From Methanoplanus endosymbiosus (GTDB lineage Archaea > Halobacteriota > Methanomicrobia > Methanomicrobiales > Methanomicrobiaceae), in assembly GCF_024662215.1 (NCBI RefSeq), contig NZ_CP096115.1, forward strand, positions 496,001 through 560,000: 64,000 bases of DNA. The letters run 5' to 3'. Below are positions 27,000-36,338 of this stretch, piece after piece. A program made the position numbers and the translations under genes. The notes below the pieces were generated by a model. That model saw only the letters and a program-made list of their open reading frames with translations. It searched no databases and was not told the DNA's origin. Position 1 is the first letter of the stretch. The number at the start of each line of letters is the position of its first letter.

Positions 27000-27506
27000 T
27001 TGAGGGGTATATCTGAATTTGGGGATGCGAATTCCAAAGTAATGGCCAATATACTGCTGGTTTTAATTACAATTATCCTTGCAGCTCTTGTACTGTTAAT
27101 GATTCCTGAGCTTGATTTTTATCAGCCGGAGGATGAACCACCTGTAATATTTGAAATTATGGTAATATATTCAGAAGAACCTGATTACGACAGCAGGATT
27201 ATTCTGAGAAATACCGGGATAAATATGTATGAGAACAGGCTACTGTCTGCTGAGATACACTTAAGCCGTGGAGATAAGGTCTGTCAGGTAGAGACCTTTA
27301 ACGGGCATGATTTCATACCGACACACCATTTCGGAGTGCAGACAATGGGAGGTTCGGGATGCTGTGATAATTACTGGTGCACACGGGAGAAAATTGCACT
27401 GGATCTCTCAGATAAAAGCATCCGTACCGGAGATGTAGTCGAAATCGAATTTTATTCCGGAGAAAGCACTGACGTTATATCAAGAGATACATATACTCTG
27501 AACTGA
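27000..27506 (+). CDS. Type IV pilin-like archaeal protein
   Basis: This 168-residue protein starts with a short polar leader, then DANSKVMANILLVLITIILA. This aligns in pattern with the conserved N-terminus of archaeal pilins of the DUF1628 type, with the hydrophobic helix at residues 15-34. The remainder is an extracellular beta-rich domain with a GGSGCCDNYWC cluster. A TATA-like AATATAAATAA at about 26955-26965 supports the TTG start at 27000; a second possible start is the ATG at 27042. Confidence 0.65.
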   Translation: MRGISEFGDANSKVMANILLVLITIILAALVLLMIPELDFYQPEDEPPVIFEIMVIYSEEPDYDSRIILRNTGINMYENRLLSAEIHLSRGDKVCQVETFNGHDFIPTHHFGVQTMGGSGCCDNYWCTREKIALDLSDKSIRTGDVVEIEFYSGESTDVISRDTYTLN

Positions 27507-27628
27507 AACTGCCACATTGCTCCTGTAATAATATCACTCATCTGTCGGCATTTCCGCCTTCAAGCAGATTATGGATGAAATATCAGGATCTCTGATGATA
27601 ATGTTTCATGAAAATCTGTAATGACAGT

Positions 27629-28207
27629 TTATTCCGGCCGGCCTGAACTGATATAATCAAAGCAGCTTTTGGCACATATCCGGGCAAGGCGGAGAGGTTC
27701 AGGTATTCTTCCCTGAAGGGTCATAATGTTGCATATCATGGCGGCATCTCTTATATCCACACCTGATGTCCGGATAAAAACCCTGTAGCCGGTCTTCAGA
27801 TCAATTGGTGTTCTTCTGCCAAGTCGTTCATATTCAGCCATTCTCTTACTGTCACCCGGAAAATGCCGCTCAATATCCCCGGCAAGTCCTTCAGAATCCT
27901 CATATGTCACTGCAATTACCGGCAGTCCGGTCTTTTCAGCAAGGTCGTCCGGATTTATGATATTGAACCACGAGACCACAGTTCCGGACAGCATTATGCA
28001 GTTAATATCACCTCGTTTCAGAGAGAAGAAGAGACCGGCTGCAGAATCTGTTGCATCATAGCCGCCCACCGTTATACTGCCGTAGCAGATCCCGTCCACA
28101 ATGAGATCCCTTCTCATAACAATGCCGCAGGCAATAGATCTGCCCGCGCCCCTCACTGTGCTTTCAGCAACACCAAGAATTCTTATGCCGGATTTCGCAG
28201 TATTCAT
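27629..28207 (-). CDS. DUF99 family protein (endonuclease V-like fold)
   Basis: This 192-residue protein matches DUF99, a family related to endonuclease V, proposed to act on deoxyuridine- or inosine-containing DNA. Recognisable parts are RILGVAES at the N-terminus, DGICYGSITVGGYDAT, the SGTVVSWFNI segment, and PVIAVTYEDSEGL. The gene is divergent from aglJ with a gap of 40 nt, so promoters overlap. Confidence 0.8.
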   Translation of the reverse strand: MNTAKSGIRILGVAESTVRGAGRSIACGIVMRRDLIVDGICYGSITVGGYDATDSAAGLFFSLKRGDINCIMLSGTVVSWFNIINPDDLAEKTGLPVIAVTYEDSEGLAGDIERHFPGDSKRMAEYERLGRRTPIDLKTGYRVFIRTSGVDIRDAAMICNIMTLQGRIPEPLRLARICAKSCFDYISSGRPE

Positions 28208-28247
28208 GAAAGGTCTTATAAAATGAGATTATTAAATAATTTACCTA

Positions 28248-29171
28248 ATGGAAATAAACAAGGATGAGGTCTGCATCTTCATCCCCACCCTTAATGAAGG
28301 GCCGACAATAGGCGGGCTGATTGGAACCTTCAAAGAAAACGGGTTTAAACATATTCTTGTAATTGACGGCAAAAGCAGTGACAATACTGCGGAAATAGCT
28401 GAATATGCAGGAGCAACAGTAATAATACAGGATTCAAAAGGGAAAGGCAATGCAATAATTGAAGCAATAGAATATTTTGACCTCCCATATATACTGATGC
28501 TGGACGGGGACGGGACTTATCTTCCGGAAGAAGCGGAAAATATGTTAAAGCCGTTATTTGACGGCTCTCAGCATGTCATCGGAAACAGACTCAATAATTT
28601 TGAAAAAGGAGCACTCAGTACCTTAAATCTCTACGGAAATCAGGTTATAAACTATCTCTTCAAAGTGGCACACGGTACATATCTCTCTGACATTCTGTCA
28701 GGCTACAGGGCATTTGATATAGAATCAATAAAAAGAATGAAGCTGAAAGAAGCCGGTTTTGAGATTGAGACAGAGATGGCGGTTGAGGCCGTAAGAAATG
28801 GCCAGAAAATTTCAGTCGTGGAGATCTCATACTTAAAGCGGCCAGGTACCGAGACAAAGCTTCATCCGTTCAAAGACGGAGCAAAGATAATATCCACAAT
28901 ATTTAAGCTTGCAAGAGTGAGCAATCCAATCTTTTATTTTGGATTTATAGGGTTTATCATTGCAGTATTTGGAGTATTAATCGGGATTTATGTTGTAATC
29001 GACTGGTTTTCAAGCATTACCCACACCGAACTTGCAATTCTGACCGTCCTTCTGATTGTTATGGGATTTCAGATCTTCATGTTCGGGGTTATAGCTGATA
29101 TGCTGGTATCATTTAACAGGGAGATGAGAGATGAGATTCAGAGGCTTCGGCCCCCAAATCCACCCATATAA
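28248..29171 (+). CDS. aglJ: Dolichol-phosphate glycosyltransferase, AglJ-like
   Basis: This 307-residue GT2 family enzyme has a GT-A domain with IFIPTLNEGPTI, VIDGKSSDNT and the DXD-like LMLDGDGTYLPE. Two C-terminal transmembrane helices follow (about 229-250 and 263-285). This layout matches AglJ, which adds the first sugar to dolichol phosphate for S-layer glycoprotein N-glycosylation. Its 3' end overlaps the convergent aldolase gene by 34 bp. Confidence 0.82.
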   Translation: MEINKDEVCIFIPTLNEGPTIGGLIGTFKENGFKHILVIDGKSSDNTAEIAEYAGATVIIQDSKGKGNAIIEAIEYFDLPYILMLDGDGTYLPEEAENMLKPLFDGSQHVIGNRLNNFEKGALSTLNLYGNQVINYLFKVAHGTYLSDILSGYRAFDIESIKRMKLKEAGFEIETEMAVEAVRNGQKISVVEISYLKRPGTETKLHPFKDGAKIISTIFKLARVSNPIFYFGFIGFIIAVFGVLIGIYVVIDWFSSITHTELAILTVLLIVMGFQIFMFGVIADMLVSFNREMRDEIQRLRPPNPPI

Positions 29172-29701
29172 TATATGACCCTGCACGCATGCTCAGCAAT
29201 TGATGTCAGGAGATAGGCTTCTTTTAGATTACCGGCACAGGCAAATGTCCCGTGCCCCCTGGCTATCGCTACCGGAGATATGCCTATTACAGATGCAATA
29301 TTGTCTGCAAGTTCTTCTGTGCCAGGTTCTCCGGTTCTGACCGGAATTTTCGGGCAGAGCATCTTTCCCTCACTGTCGTTCGGGATTATTTCATCATAGT
29401 AAAAAGAGGCTGCAACCGACATGGCAGGATGGGCATGCACTATCGCAGATACTTCCGGCGATCTGCTGTAGATTCGGTGATGGACACGCCATTCACTCGA
29501 TGCCCCGTTTTCCGGAATTCCTTTCAGGTCCACAAATTTAAGGTCATCCTCCTCATCAAGATACGAGCCGGACGAGGTTATGAAAAAACCATTTCTGCCG
29601 TCATCTGAAACGCCGCGTACACTCATATTCCCAAAATTTCCACCGACAAGACCTTCGGAAAAAAGCCTCACCCCTATCTCTTTAAATTCTTTATTCTGCA
29701 T
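29138..29701 (-). CDS. Class II aldolase/adducin family protein
   Basis: This 187-residue protein resembles L-fuculose-1-phosphate aldolase and relatives. The motifs are GNFGNMSVRG, ITSSGSYLD, the HAHPAMS zinc-ligand pair near residue 80, and the C-terminal GHGTFACAGNLKEAYL with a third His. It could cleave a sugar phosphate such as fuculose-1-phosphate, as used in methanogens to make lactaldehyde for F420 synthesis, but the substrate cannot be told from sequence. It overlaps the upstream endonuclease gene by 28 bp. Confidence 0.8.
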   Translation of the reverse strand: MQNKEFKEIGVRLFSEGLVGGNFGNMSVRGVSDDGRNGFFITSSGSYLDEEDDLKFVDLKGIPENGASSEWRVHHRIYSRSPEVSAIVHAHPAMSVAASFYYDEIIPNDSEGKMLCPKIPVRTGEPGTEELADNIASVIGISPVAIARGHGTFACAGNLKEAYLLTSIAEHACRVIYYMGGFGGRSL

Positions 29702-30312
29702 ATATCACACATCTCCTTATTACAGTATTTTTTCCCGTACTCAACAAACCAACCATGAAATTTCCTGTAACATGAATTGTCCTGAGGAATAACCATTTCA
29801 ACTGCCTCTTTGAGTTTCCCCTTTTTAAGCGGAATTCCGGCACAGGAACAGATCCTCTCTGTATAGGCATCGATCACAAAACTGTTTCTGTAAAGGGCAT
29901 AACAGAGAATGCTGTCTGCCGTCTCTTCGCCCACCCCTTTTATCGAGAGGAGATCCCTTCTTATCGTTGCAGTATCCTCCCTCTCCCAGTATCCGGAAAT
30001 ATCTGACTTTTCACAGTAAAATTCAGCAAATGCCTTAAGGCGCTCAGTTTTCATCCGGTAAAATCCCGTGCACCGTATGCACTCCTGAATGGTCTCATCC
30101 GGAGCTTTGGATATATCCTCAAATGTGCATATGCCGCATGACTTCAGATTATCAAGGGCCTTTAGTACATTTCGCCATTTTGTCTGCGGCGTAAGGACTG
30201 ACCCGGCCATGACCTCCCAGGGGAGAGCAGGCCACCATTCAGTATCGCCGAACTCTTCACCAAAAAGAGAGATTATTCCCAGAATCTGCGAATTAAAATA
30301 TTCATCCGGCAT
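29674..30312 (-). CDS. Endonuclease III-like DNA glycosylase
   Basis: This 212-residue HhH-GPD protein has the helix-hairpin-helix LLSIKGVGEETADSILCYAL and catalytic Asp in FVIDAYTERIC near residue 147. A C-terminal Cys-rich end, CNKEMCDIC, with an upstream Cys, is typical of the 4Fe-4S cluster. It belongs to the archaeal endonuclease III/mismatch glycosylase group; the substrate base is uncertain. The reading frame extends 28 bp into the aldolase gene. Confidence 0.82.
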   Translation of the reverse strand: MPDEYFNSQILGIISLFGEEFGDTEWWPALPWEVMAGSVLTPQTKWRNVLKALDNLKSCGICTFEDISKAPDETIQECIRCTGFYRMKTERLKAFAEFYCEKSDISGYWEREDTATIRRDLLSIKGVGEETADSILCYALYRNSFVIDAYTERICSCAGIPLKKGKLKEAVEMVIPQDNSCYRKFHGWFVEYGKKYCNKEMCDICRIKNLKR

Positions 30313-30330
30313 AAAAAAAAGATTGGTTAT

Positions 30331-30600
30331 TCAGATCAGTTTCTCAAGAAAAGCCTTAAGGGTTTCAAGAGGAGTTACGCCTTCAAGGCGGTGTTCAACC
30401 TTGCCATCCTTCTCTATTACAAGAGTTGGCACTACCTGTATGCCGTACTTCACTGCAAGCTCCATATTCTGGTCAACATCGATCTTCTTAATCTCTACAG
30501 AATCACCCATGAGATTTTTTAATTCATTTAAAATGGGTGTCTGCATCTTACACGGCCCACACCATTCTGCAAAAAAATCCATTAAAATTGGTTTTGACAT
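30331..30600 (-). CDS. Thioredoxin
   Basis: This 89-residue thioredoxin has the active site WCGPCK (residues 13-18), the cis-proline motif VVPTLVI and the C-terminal LEGV turn. It is a cytoplasmic disulfide reductase. It lies just upstream of the endonuclease III-like gene, and co-transcription is possible. Confidence 0.9.
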   Translation of the reverse strand: MSKPILMDFFAEWCGPCKMQTPILNELKNLMGDSVEIKKIDVDQNMELAVKYGIQVVPTLVIEKDGKVEHRLEGVTPLETLKAFLEKLI

Positions 30601-30669
30601 TATTTGATTACCTCTTTTTAAGAAGATAGTTAAAAAAGGATATAAATTTTTTTATTTGCTAAATTTAAA

Positions 30670-32145
30670 TTATGACGGTTTTTTTGACAAAATTGCCATA
30701 ATTATCTTTCCGTATGCCGGTCTTGTGATTAATACACCGATTACCACACCAAGTATTGTAACTATTGCAAAACCCTTGAGTGAGGATAAATCCATTACAA
30801 TAAGTGGGAGCATTGCAAAGACTACTGTAGCCGCTGCCACCAGTATAATTCCAAGTGCCCTGTTTAAGCGCTTCAGATAAACATTAGGAGACGGCACACG
30901 GCCCTCATGCAGCACCTCATCGGTGATAACAATGAGCTGATCAATACCTGTACCCAAAACTGCTATGATTCCGGCTATAGCTGCAAGATCAAGCTGCTGA
31001 ATATATCGTGCAACCCCAAGCAGAATGATTACCTCTACAACATTTGTCATAACCATAGGAAAGACAATTGAAGGTTCATGATAGCGGTAATATACAGTGA
31101 TTCCAACTGCTATAAGCGCAAGAATTCCTGCAATTATACAGACCATCTTGAAGTAATCACCAAGCGCTGCCGGAACTGATCCTGAACCGGCTATGCTGAC
31201 ATCAACCGGAAGTGCTCCGGCACGCAGGTGAATCTCAAGTTTCTGAGCTTCTTCAAGGCTTTCCTCGCCGCTTCCGGTGGAGGCACTGAGATCACGGACA
31301 GTTCCCTTCAGAAGCTTTGAAGCCAGATCTGTTGAGAGAGGGGCATGATAAACCTCATCACCGTCAAGATACATCAGCAGTTCATGATCTTCAGGACTGC
31401 TCACAGCACCGTATTTTATTGCAGATGCACGGAATGCAGCCGCACCACTGTCATCAAGTGTGAATGCAACACCCCAGCTTCCACTTCCCGGAGGTGACTG
31501 CTGCGGCCTTGAAACACTTGTTACACTGTCTCCAAAGAGAACATGATCTGTCTCTTCACCATCTGTCTGTATCCTTATCTCAAATTTACCCTGGGAACTG
31601 ACAATGTCCTGTGCAGTCTTAATGTCAGTGCCTGCCAGTTCAATTCTCATATAATGGACTATGCCATTCATTCCGGCGATGGTGTTAATCTTTGCGTCCT
31701 TTGTTCCGAGACTGTTTACTTTATCCTCAAGAATTCTCTTGACATCATCTGCTGTATCAGGTGAGACACCCTGATCATAGGATACTATCTCTGCTCCCAG
31801 TTCGTCAAAGATTTTACGAAGTTCATCTTCAGAGATATCTTTTCTGATCTCAATCTGATCCTCACTGAAGGGGATCACCTCAGCATCGATCTTCTTTGAT
31901 AACCCGGCTGCAAATTCATTTGCAGACATATCAGATGAGAATCTTACAACCTCAGAATCAAATGAGAGCTGTATCCACGATCCACCTTCGAGATCAAGTC
32001 CGAGCTGAAGATTACCTTCCAGTCCATTGTCAAAATTCGGCGGCAGGATGTATATGCTTGCAATTGAAAAGATGACAAGCAGGACCATGGCAATTACACG
32101 CCAGTCTGAAAATATTTTCTTTAAAGTACTGTCTTCATCATTCAT
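30670..32145 (-). CDS. secD: Protein export membrane protein SecD
   Basis: SecD works with SecF to assist protein translocation using the ion gradient. This protein (491 aa from the ATG at 32145) has one N-terminal helix (about 20-40), a large periplasm-equivalent domain beginning with LGLDLEGGSWI, and five C-terminal helices with the conserved GIIAVLGTGIDQLIVITDE. I chose 32145 over 32172, because 32145 gives an ATGA overlap with secF and follows GGTGGAAGGA. Confidence 0.92.
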   Translation of the reverse strand: MNDEDSTLKKIFSDWRVIAMVLLVIFSIASIYILPPNFDNGLEGNLQLGLDLEGGSWIQLSFDSEVVRFSSDMSANEFAAGLSKKIDAEVIPFSEDQIEIRKDISEDELRKIFDELGAEIVSYDQGVSPDTADDVKRILEDKVNSLGTKDAKINTIAGMNGIVHYMRIELAGTDIKTAQDIVSSQGKFEIRIQTDGEETDHVLFGDSVTSVSRPQQSPPGSGSWGVAFTLDDSGAAAFRASAIKYGAVSSPEDHELLMYLDGDEVYHAPLSTDLASKLLKGTVRDLSASTGSGEESLEEAQKLEIHLRAGALPVDVSIAGSGSVPAALGDYFKMVCIIAGILALIAVGITVYYRYHEPSIVFPMVMTNVVEVIILLGVARYIQQLDLAAIAGIIAVLGTGIDQLIVITDEVLHEGRVPSPNVYLKRLNRALGIILVAAATVVFAMLPLIVMDLSSLKGFAIVTILGVVIGVLITRPAYGKIIMAILSKKPS

Positions 32146-32996
32146 TTCCTTCCACCTCTGGTCATGTACCATTTAAGAAGCCCTGCATTGAGCATCCAGG
32201 TATTCATAACATCAACAACAAGTCCGATTAGGAGCACTGCGGATATATCCCTGATTATTACAACATTGCCTATAGCCGAGACGATAAACATCGCAAAAAC
32301 GGCAGTAAAGGTTGTACTGGTCATGATAATTCCGGTCCTGAATGCTCCGGTCATCTTCTCCTCAAGTTTACCCTTACGTTTCAAAAGGCGCGTTGTAAGC
32401 AGAATGTCACTGTCAACCGAATAACCGATGAGCATCAGAAGTGCTGCGGTTGTCCCAAGAGAGAGGGTGATTCCGGCAACATCCATAATCGCAGCGGTAA
32501 TTACAATATCAGAGAGCGCGGAAATTACAACAGCCACTGAAGGGACAAAATTTCTGAATGCCGCAAATACGACTATTGCCATCAGTATAAAGGATATGAG
32601 AATTGCCCACAGAGCCTGCCCCTGCAATGTTTTCCCAAACGTTTCTCCGATCTGATCAATCTTTGCTTCAGGATATCCGGAGATCACATGATCTGTCAAA
32701 TCCCTGAATTCATCATCTCCCATATTCTGAAAGACGATATAATAACCATTGTTTATGCTTTCTCCAATGCTCTGTATCGGATAACCTGAGAAATAACTCT
32801 CAATATCCTCTTTTGAATCATCAGAGAAGACAGTCACAGAGATACCTCCTGCAAAGTCAATACCTGGCTCTATCGGCATTCCGGTAGTAAATAAATTGAA
32901 TGCCAGAAAAAGAACAGATATAATAAACAGACCTGCAGGGAGTGCAACCATCTGCTTTGGTTCATACCTGTTAATATCGTAGGTAAACTTACCCAT
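32142..32996 (-). CDS. secF: Protein export membrane protein SecF
   Basis: SecF has six transmembrane helices and the diagnostic GIDFAGGISV after the first helix and GYSVDSDILLTTRLL in the fourth helix region. I place the start at the ATG at 32996 (MGKFTYD). A GTG at 33047 is open in frame, but a TATA box CTTATAAATA at 33032-33041 sits downstream of it, so the GTG cannot be in the transcript. It overlaps secD by four bases. Confidence 0.92.
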   Translation of the reverse strand: MGKFTYDINRYEPKQMVALPAGLFIISVLFLAFNLFTTGMPIEPGIDFAGGISVTVFSDDSKEDIESYFSGYPIQSIGESINNGYYIVFQNMGDDEFRDLTDHVISGYPEAKIDQIGETFGKTLQGQALWAILISFILMAIVVFAAFRNFVPSVAVVISALSDIVITAAIMDVAGITLSLGTTAALLMLIGYSVDSDILLTTRLLKRKGKLEEKMTGAFRTGIIMTSTTFTAVFAMFIVSAIGNVVIIRDISAVLLIGLVVDVMNTWMLNAGLLKWYMTRGGRK

Positions 32997-33031
32997 GAAT
33001 AATTTTTGTTTTTTAAGTGAATAAACATTGG

Positions 33032-33041
33032 TATTTATAAG
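33032..33041 (-). promoter_or_regulatory. TATA box of the secFD operon
   Basis: CTTATAAATA on the minus strand is a strong archaeal TATA element. The predicted transcript start is near 33012, giving a leader of about 16 nt before the SecF ATG at 32996. Confidence 0.55.
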
Positions 33042-33209
33042 ATTCACTTAAATAATCTCAGATTCTTAGATATTTGAGAAAAACAATAAATTATTGGCAT
33101 AATAATAAATTCAAAGGCCGTATTTACCCGAAACCGGCAGACTGAAAAAATTAAAGATCGTTACAAATTTAAGAAAGGTATAAATACAATTCAACCAAAT
33201 AAAGAAATT

Positions 33210-33527
33210 ATGAGGTCAGCGGCCGATCTAAAAAAAGAGATTGAGAAACGTCTCAAAAATTATCTTTCAAGAGATAAAGACGGCATACGTCGTGAGCTGC
33301 TGAATATCTTCGTCAGGGTTAAATCAGTGACTGTTGAAGATACACATAATAAGCTTAAAGAAAGATTTGCAATATCTTATCAGTCTGTTGCATCAATGAT
33401 TGGAATTATTGCCTCAAAGATGGGCATTCTCCACATTATTAAATCAAGGGATAATGATCAGACGCGGTATGTTCTAAAGGATCAGTATGCCGATCTGGTG
33501 GCGCGTGTCGTTGACATAAGCACCTGA
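33210..33527 (+). CDS. DUF2551 family winged-helix protein
   Basis: This 105-residue protein is predicted to be helical with a winged-helix core (residues 20-95, containing YQSVASMIGIIASKMGIL). It matches the methanogen-specific DUF2551 family, whose function is unknown and which is presumed to bind DNA. TATA-like TATAAATAC at about 33179-33187 precedes the ATG. It is followed by a small gene on the same strand. Confidence 0.75.
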   Translation: MRSAADLKKEIEKRLKNYLSRDKDGIRRELLNIFVRVKSVTVEDTHNKLKERFAISYQSVASMIGIIASKMGILHIIKSRDNDQTRYVLKDQYADLVARVVDIST

Positions 33528-33565
33528 ACTATTACAAAACTATTTTTAACCAAGTTTCAAATAAT

Positions 33566-33838
33566 ATGGAAATGATTTTTGAAACAGCAGATTTATCTAA
33601 AAATTATATTTCAGTCTCTGATGAAGTAGAGAGGTATATAAAAGACCGCAGATGCGATTTCAGGGTATGTACATCATGCGGAGGGCCGATAATATTATCC
33701 ACAATGGTAAAGCCTGCCAAATCATCCGACCTTGAAATTCCGGTGGGCGACTATACCCTGTATATATCAATATATCAGGCAAGGTATATTGACAGAATAG
33801 ATATGAATATGATCCCAAAGTATTCTGATTACTTCTAA
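33566..33838 (+). CDS. Small CxxC protein of unknown function
   Basis: This 90-residue protein contains a VCTSCGGPI segment and, later, the hydrophobic YTLYISIYQARYID. A single CxxC with a third Cys could bind metal in a dimer. I recall similar proteins in methanogens near archease genes but cannot name a family. It lies 27 nt upstream of the archease gene and may be in the same operon. Confidence 0.6.
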   Translation: MEMIFETADLSKNYISVSDEVERYIKDRRCDFRVCTSCGGPIILSTMVKPAKSSDLEIPVGDYTLYISIYQARYIDRIDMNMIPKYSDYF

Positions 33839-33865
33839 GATTTTTCGGAGATTAGATGACATACA

Positions 33866-34285
33866 ATGCCTTTTGAAGAGATAGATCACACTGCGGATTA
33901 TATGTTCAGATGCTCCGGCAGGACATATGATGAATTATTCACCTCTGCTGCCGAAGCTATGTTTACCCTGATGTTTGATTCCCGGAAATATGCCGGCATA
34001 TCAAGGAGGATATCACTTGATGCAGTATCTCCTGAATCACTGCTTGCAGATTTTTTATCTGAAATTCTGTTTATATCAGAAGTTGACGGAATTGTCTTTT
34101 CAGATGCTGTAATCTCTGTTGAAAACTCTGATGGCAGGTATGTACTCTCTGCACAGGTTAAAGGGGAGAGTTTTAACAGCGACCTTCATGCCGGAGGAAC
34201 GGAGATAAAAGGGATATCAAGATCAGAGATGAATATTATTAATAGAGACGGGACTTATTACACAGACATAATCTTTGATGTCTGA
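33866..34285 (+). CDS. Archease, RtcB cofactor
   Basis: Archease helps RtcB complete guanylylation, allowing multiple turnover in RNA ligation. The 139-residue protein has the N-terminal FEEIDHTADYMFRC, the VSPESLLADFLSEILF helix, and the C-terminal DGTYYTDIIFDV strand with conserved Asp. Its end overlaps the rtcB start by 11 bp. Confidence 0.92.
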   Translation: MPFEEIDHTADYMFRCSGRTYDELFTSAAEAMFTLMFDSRKYAGISRRISLDAVSPESLLADFLSEILFISEVDGIVFSDAVISVENSDGRYVLSAQVKGESFNSDLHAGGTEIKGISRSEMNIINRDGTYYTDIIFDV

Positions 34286-35729
34286 GGATAGATCAATGCT
34301 TGACGGAATAAAAAGAATCAACGAATTTGAATGGGAAATTGAGAAAGGTTTTGTCCCGGAGATGAGAGTTCCCGGTAAATTTTACCTCTCAGAAACCCTT
34401 TCAGAGACCCTTGAAGAGGGTGCAGTCAGACAGCTCGCAAATGTCGCCACAATGCCTGGAATTGTCAGATATTCCCTTGCAATGCCGGATGTCCACTGGG
34501 GATATGGTTTTCCCATAGGCGGAGTTGCGGCATTTAATATGGAGGAAGGGGTGATCTCGCCGGGCGGTGTTGGTTTTGATATTAACTGCGGTGTCAGGCT
34601 TTTAGCCCTCCCTATAACAAAGGATGACTTTTCCGGAATTAAAGGCATTATTAATCAGCTATTTGATACAGTCCCGACAGGAGTCGGAAACAAGAGTGCT
34701 CTTAGGCTCTCTGAAAAAGAGCTTGAAGATGTCATGACAGAGGGTGCAGGATGGGCCGTAAATAACGGTTATGGCACTAAAGATGACATTATACGATGTG
34801 AAGACGGAGGGTGTATTGATGGTGCTGATACTGAACATGTGAGCAGGAAAGCGAGGCAGAGAGGCATGCCGCAGTGCGGCACGCTTGGTTCAGGCAATCA
34901 TTTTCTTGAGATACAGTCGGTGGATGAGATCTTTGATGACGGGGCAGCGGAGAAGTTCGGCCTTGTCAGAGATCAGATCTGTATAATGATCCACTGTGGT
35001 TCAAGAGGTCTTGGTCATCAGGTCTGCACTGACCATTTAAAGGATCTTGAGGCTGCATCAAAAAAATATAATATTAAACTCCCGGACAATCAGCTCGCCT
35101 GTGCACCACTGAAGAGTCCTGAAGGTAAGGCATATCTCTCTGCAATGGCAGCCTCTGCAAATTACGCCTGGGCCAACAGGCAGATAATCACCCACCTTGT
35201 ACGGGAAGTAATCTGCAAAAAACCCGGCATTGAGTATGACGATATAAAACTCATCTATGATGTGACGCATAATGTCGCTAAATTTGAAGAGCATATTGTA
35301 GACGGGAAGAAGCAGACACTATGCGTGCACAGAAAGGGTGCAACAAGGGCTTTTGGTCCGGGATCTCCCGGACTTCCGCCGGAGCTTGACAGTACAGGCC
35401 AGCCGGTTCTTATTCCGGGCAGCATGGGCACACCGTCATATGTTCTTAAAGGAACAGAGAAAGCGATGGAATGCACATTCGGAAGCACCTGCCACGGTTC
35501 AGGGCGTATTATGTCACGATCACAGGCAAAAAAGAGCAGTGACGGATCAGATATAAAAGAAGAACTTGCCGGAAAGGGAATATATGTCAGGGCCACAAGT
35601 AACAAAGTAATTGCCGAGGAATCTCCACAGGCCTACAAATCGAGCAGTGAAGTGGTAAGAACTGTGCACAATGCCGGGCTGTCACTGAAGGTTGCAAAAC
35701 TTACACCTATGGGAGTTATCAAAGGATGA
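34275..35729 (+). CDS. rtcB: RNA-splicing ligase RtcB
   Basis: RtcB joins 2',3'-cyclic phosphate and 5'-OH RNA ends, including tRNA halves after intron removal; an intron-containing tRNA-Met is at 48297. The 484-residue protein has the metal-binding GVGFDINCGVRLL, QCGTLGSGNHFLE, MIHCGSRGLGHQV, DVTHNVAK and the guanylylation-site histidine in TCHGSGRIMSR. It has no intein, although many archaeal rtcB genes do. It overlaps the next gene by four bases. Confidence 0.95.
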   Translation: MMSEDRSMLDGIKRINEFEWEIEKGFVPEMRVPGKFYLSETLSETLEEGAVRQLANVATMPGIVRYSLAMPDVHWGYGFPIGGVAAFNMEEGVISPGGVGFDINCGVRLLALPITKDDFSGIKGIINQLFDTVPTGVGNKSALRLSEKELEDVMTEGAGWAVNNGYGTKDDIIRCEDGGCIDGADTEHVSRKARQRGMPQCGTLGSGNHFLEIQSVDEIFDDGAAEKFGLVRDQICIMIHCGSRGLGHQVCTDHLKDLEAASKKYNIKLPDNQLACAPLKSPEGKAYLSAMAASANYAWANRQIITHLVREVICKKPGIEYDDIKLIYDVTHNVAKFEEHIVDGKKQTLCVHRKGATRAFGPGSPGLPPELDSTGQPVLIPGSMGTPSYVLKGTEKAMECTFGSTCHGSGRIMSRSQAKKSSDGSDIKEELAGKGIYVRATSNKVIAEESPQAYKSSSEVVRTVHNAGLSLKVAKLTPMGVIKG

Positions 35730-36304
35730 AATCCAAAGCCGGAATAGCATGGGAATGTGAAGGGTATATTCACAGATATCTTGGCGACTGCGGGATAAAC
35801 TGTGAAGCTGTAACCCCTCAGCTTATGGCAGCGCCGTTTTTCAGGGGGAATTTTATTGCAGTGATCATCCCGACAGGGTTTGCAAATCCGGTTTATTCCG
35901 GACTTTTGCCCGCTCTCAGGGCATCTTCGGAGAGAATAAGGAAGTTTGTGCAGAAAGGCGGCAATGTTATGGTCTTTGGGGCGATGACCGATAAGCCTAA
36001 GGTATATGACTGGCTGCCCTTTGAACTTGAGTATAATTATGAGTATTTCTCATCCGGAATTTTGGTGAGGGAGGACCATCAGTTCTCCTCGGTAATGGAT
36101 GATTTTGATATTACAGACCTTGAAATGGACGGATATTTCTCAGGTTATGGAGGAAATCCCCTTGCAGAGACGAGGGACGGTAAAGCAGTCATGATAGCTG
36201 AAAAGTATGGTGACGGCCATTATCTTGTCACATCCATACATGAATTTCCATCCAGGGAATTTCTGAAAAAATTCTGCTCCGGCGATGCGGAAATTTTATT
36301 TTAA
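35726..36304 (+). CDS. Glutamine amidotransferase-like protein, unknown function
   Basis: This 192-residue protein looks like a flavodoxin-like alpha/beta domain of the class I amidotransferase-like group: VIIPTGFANPV, then a helix and KFVQKGGNVMVFGAM. The catalytic Cys/His triad is not visible, so amidotransferase activity is unlikely. It overlaps rtcB by four bases and probably belongs to the archease-RtcB operon, perhaps with a role in RNA repair. Confidence 0.6.
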   Translation: MKSKAGIAWECEGYIHRYLGDCGINCEAVTPQLMAAPFFRGNFIAVIIPTGFANPVYSGLLPALRASSERIRKFVQKGGNVMVFGAMTDKPKVYDWLPFELEYNYEYFSSGILVREDHQFSSVMDDFDITDLEMDGYFSGYGGNPLAETRDGKAVMIAEKYGDGHYLVTSIHEFPSREFLKKFCSGDAEILF

Positions 36305-36338
36305 ATAAGACTTATTTTACTTAGTGGAGGATTTAAAT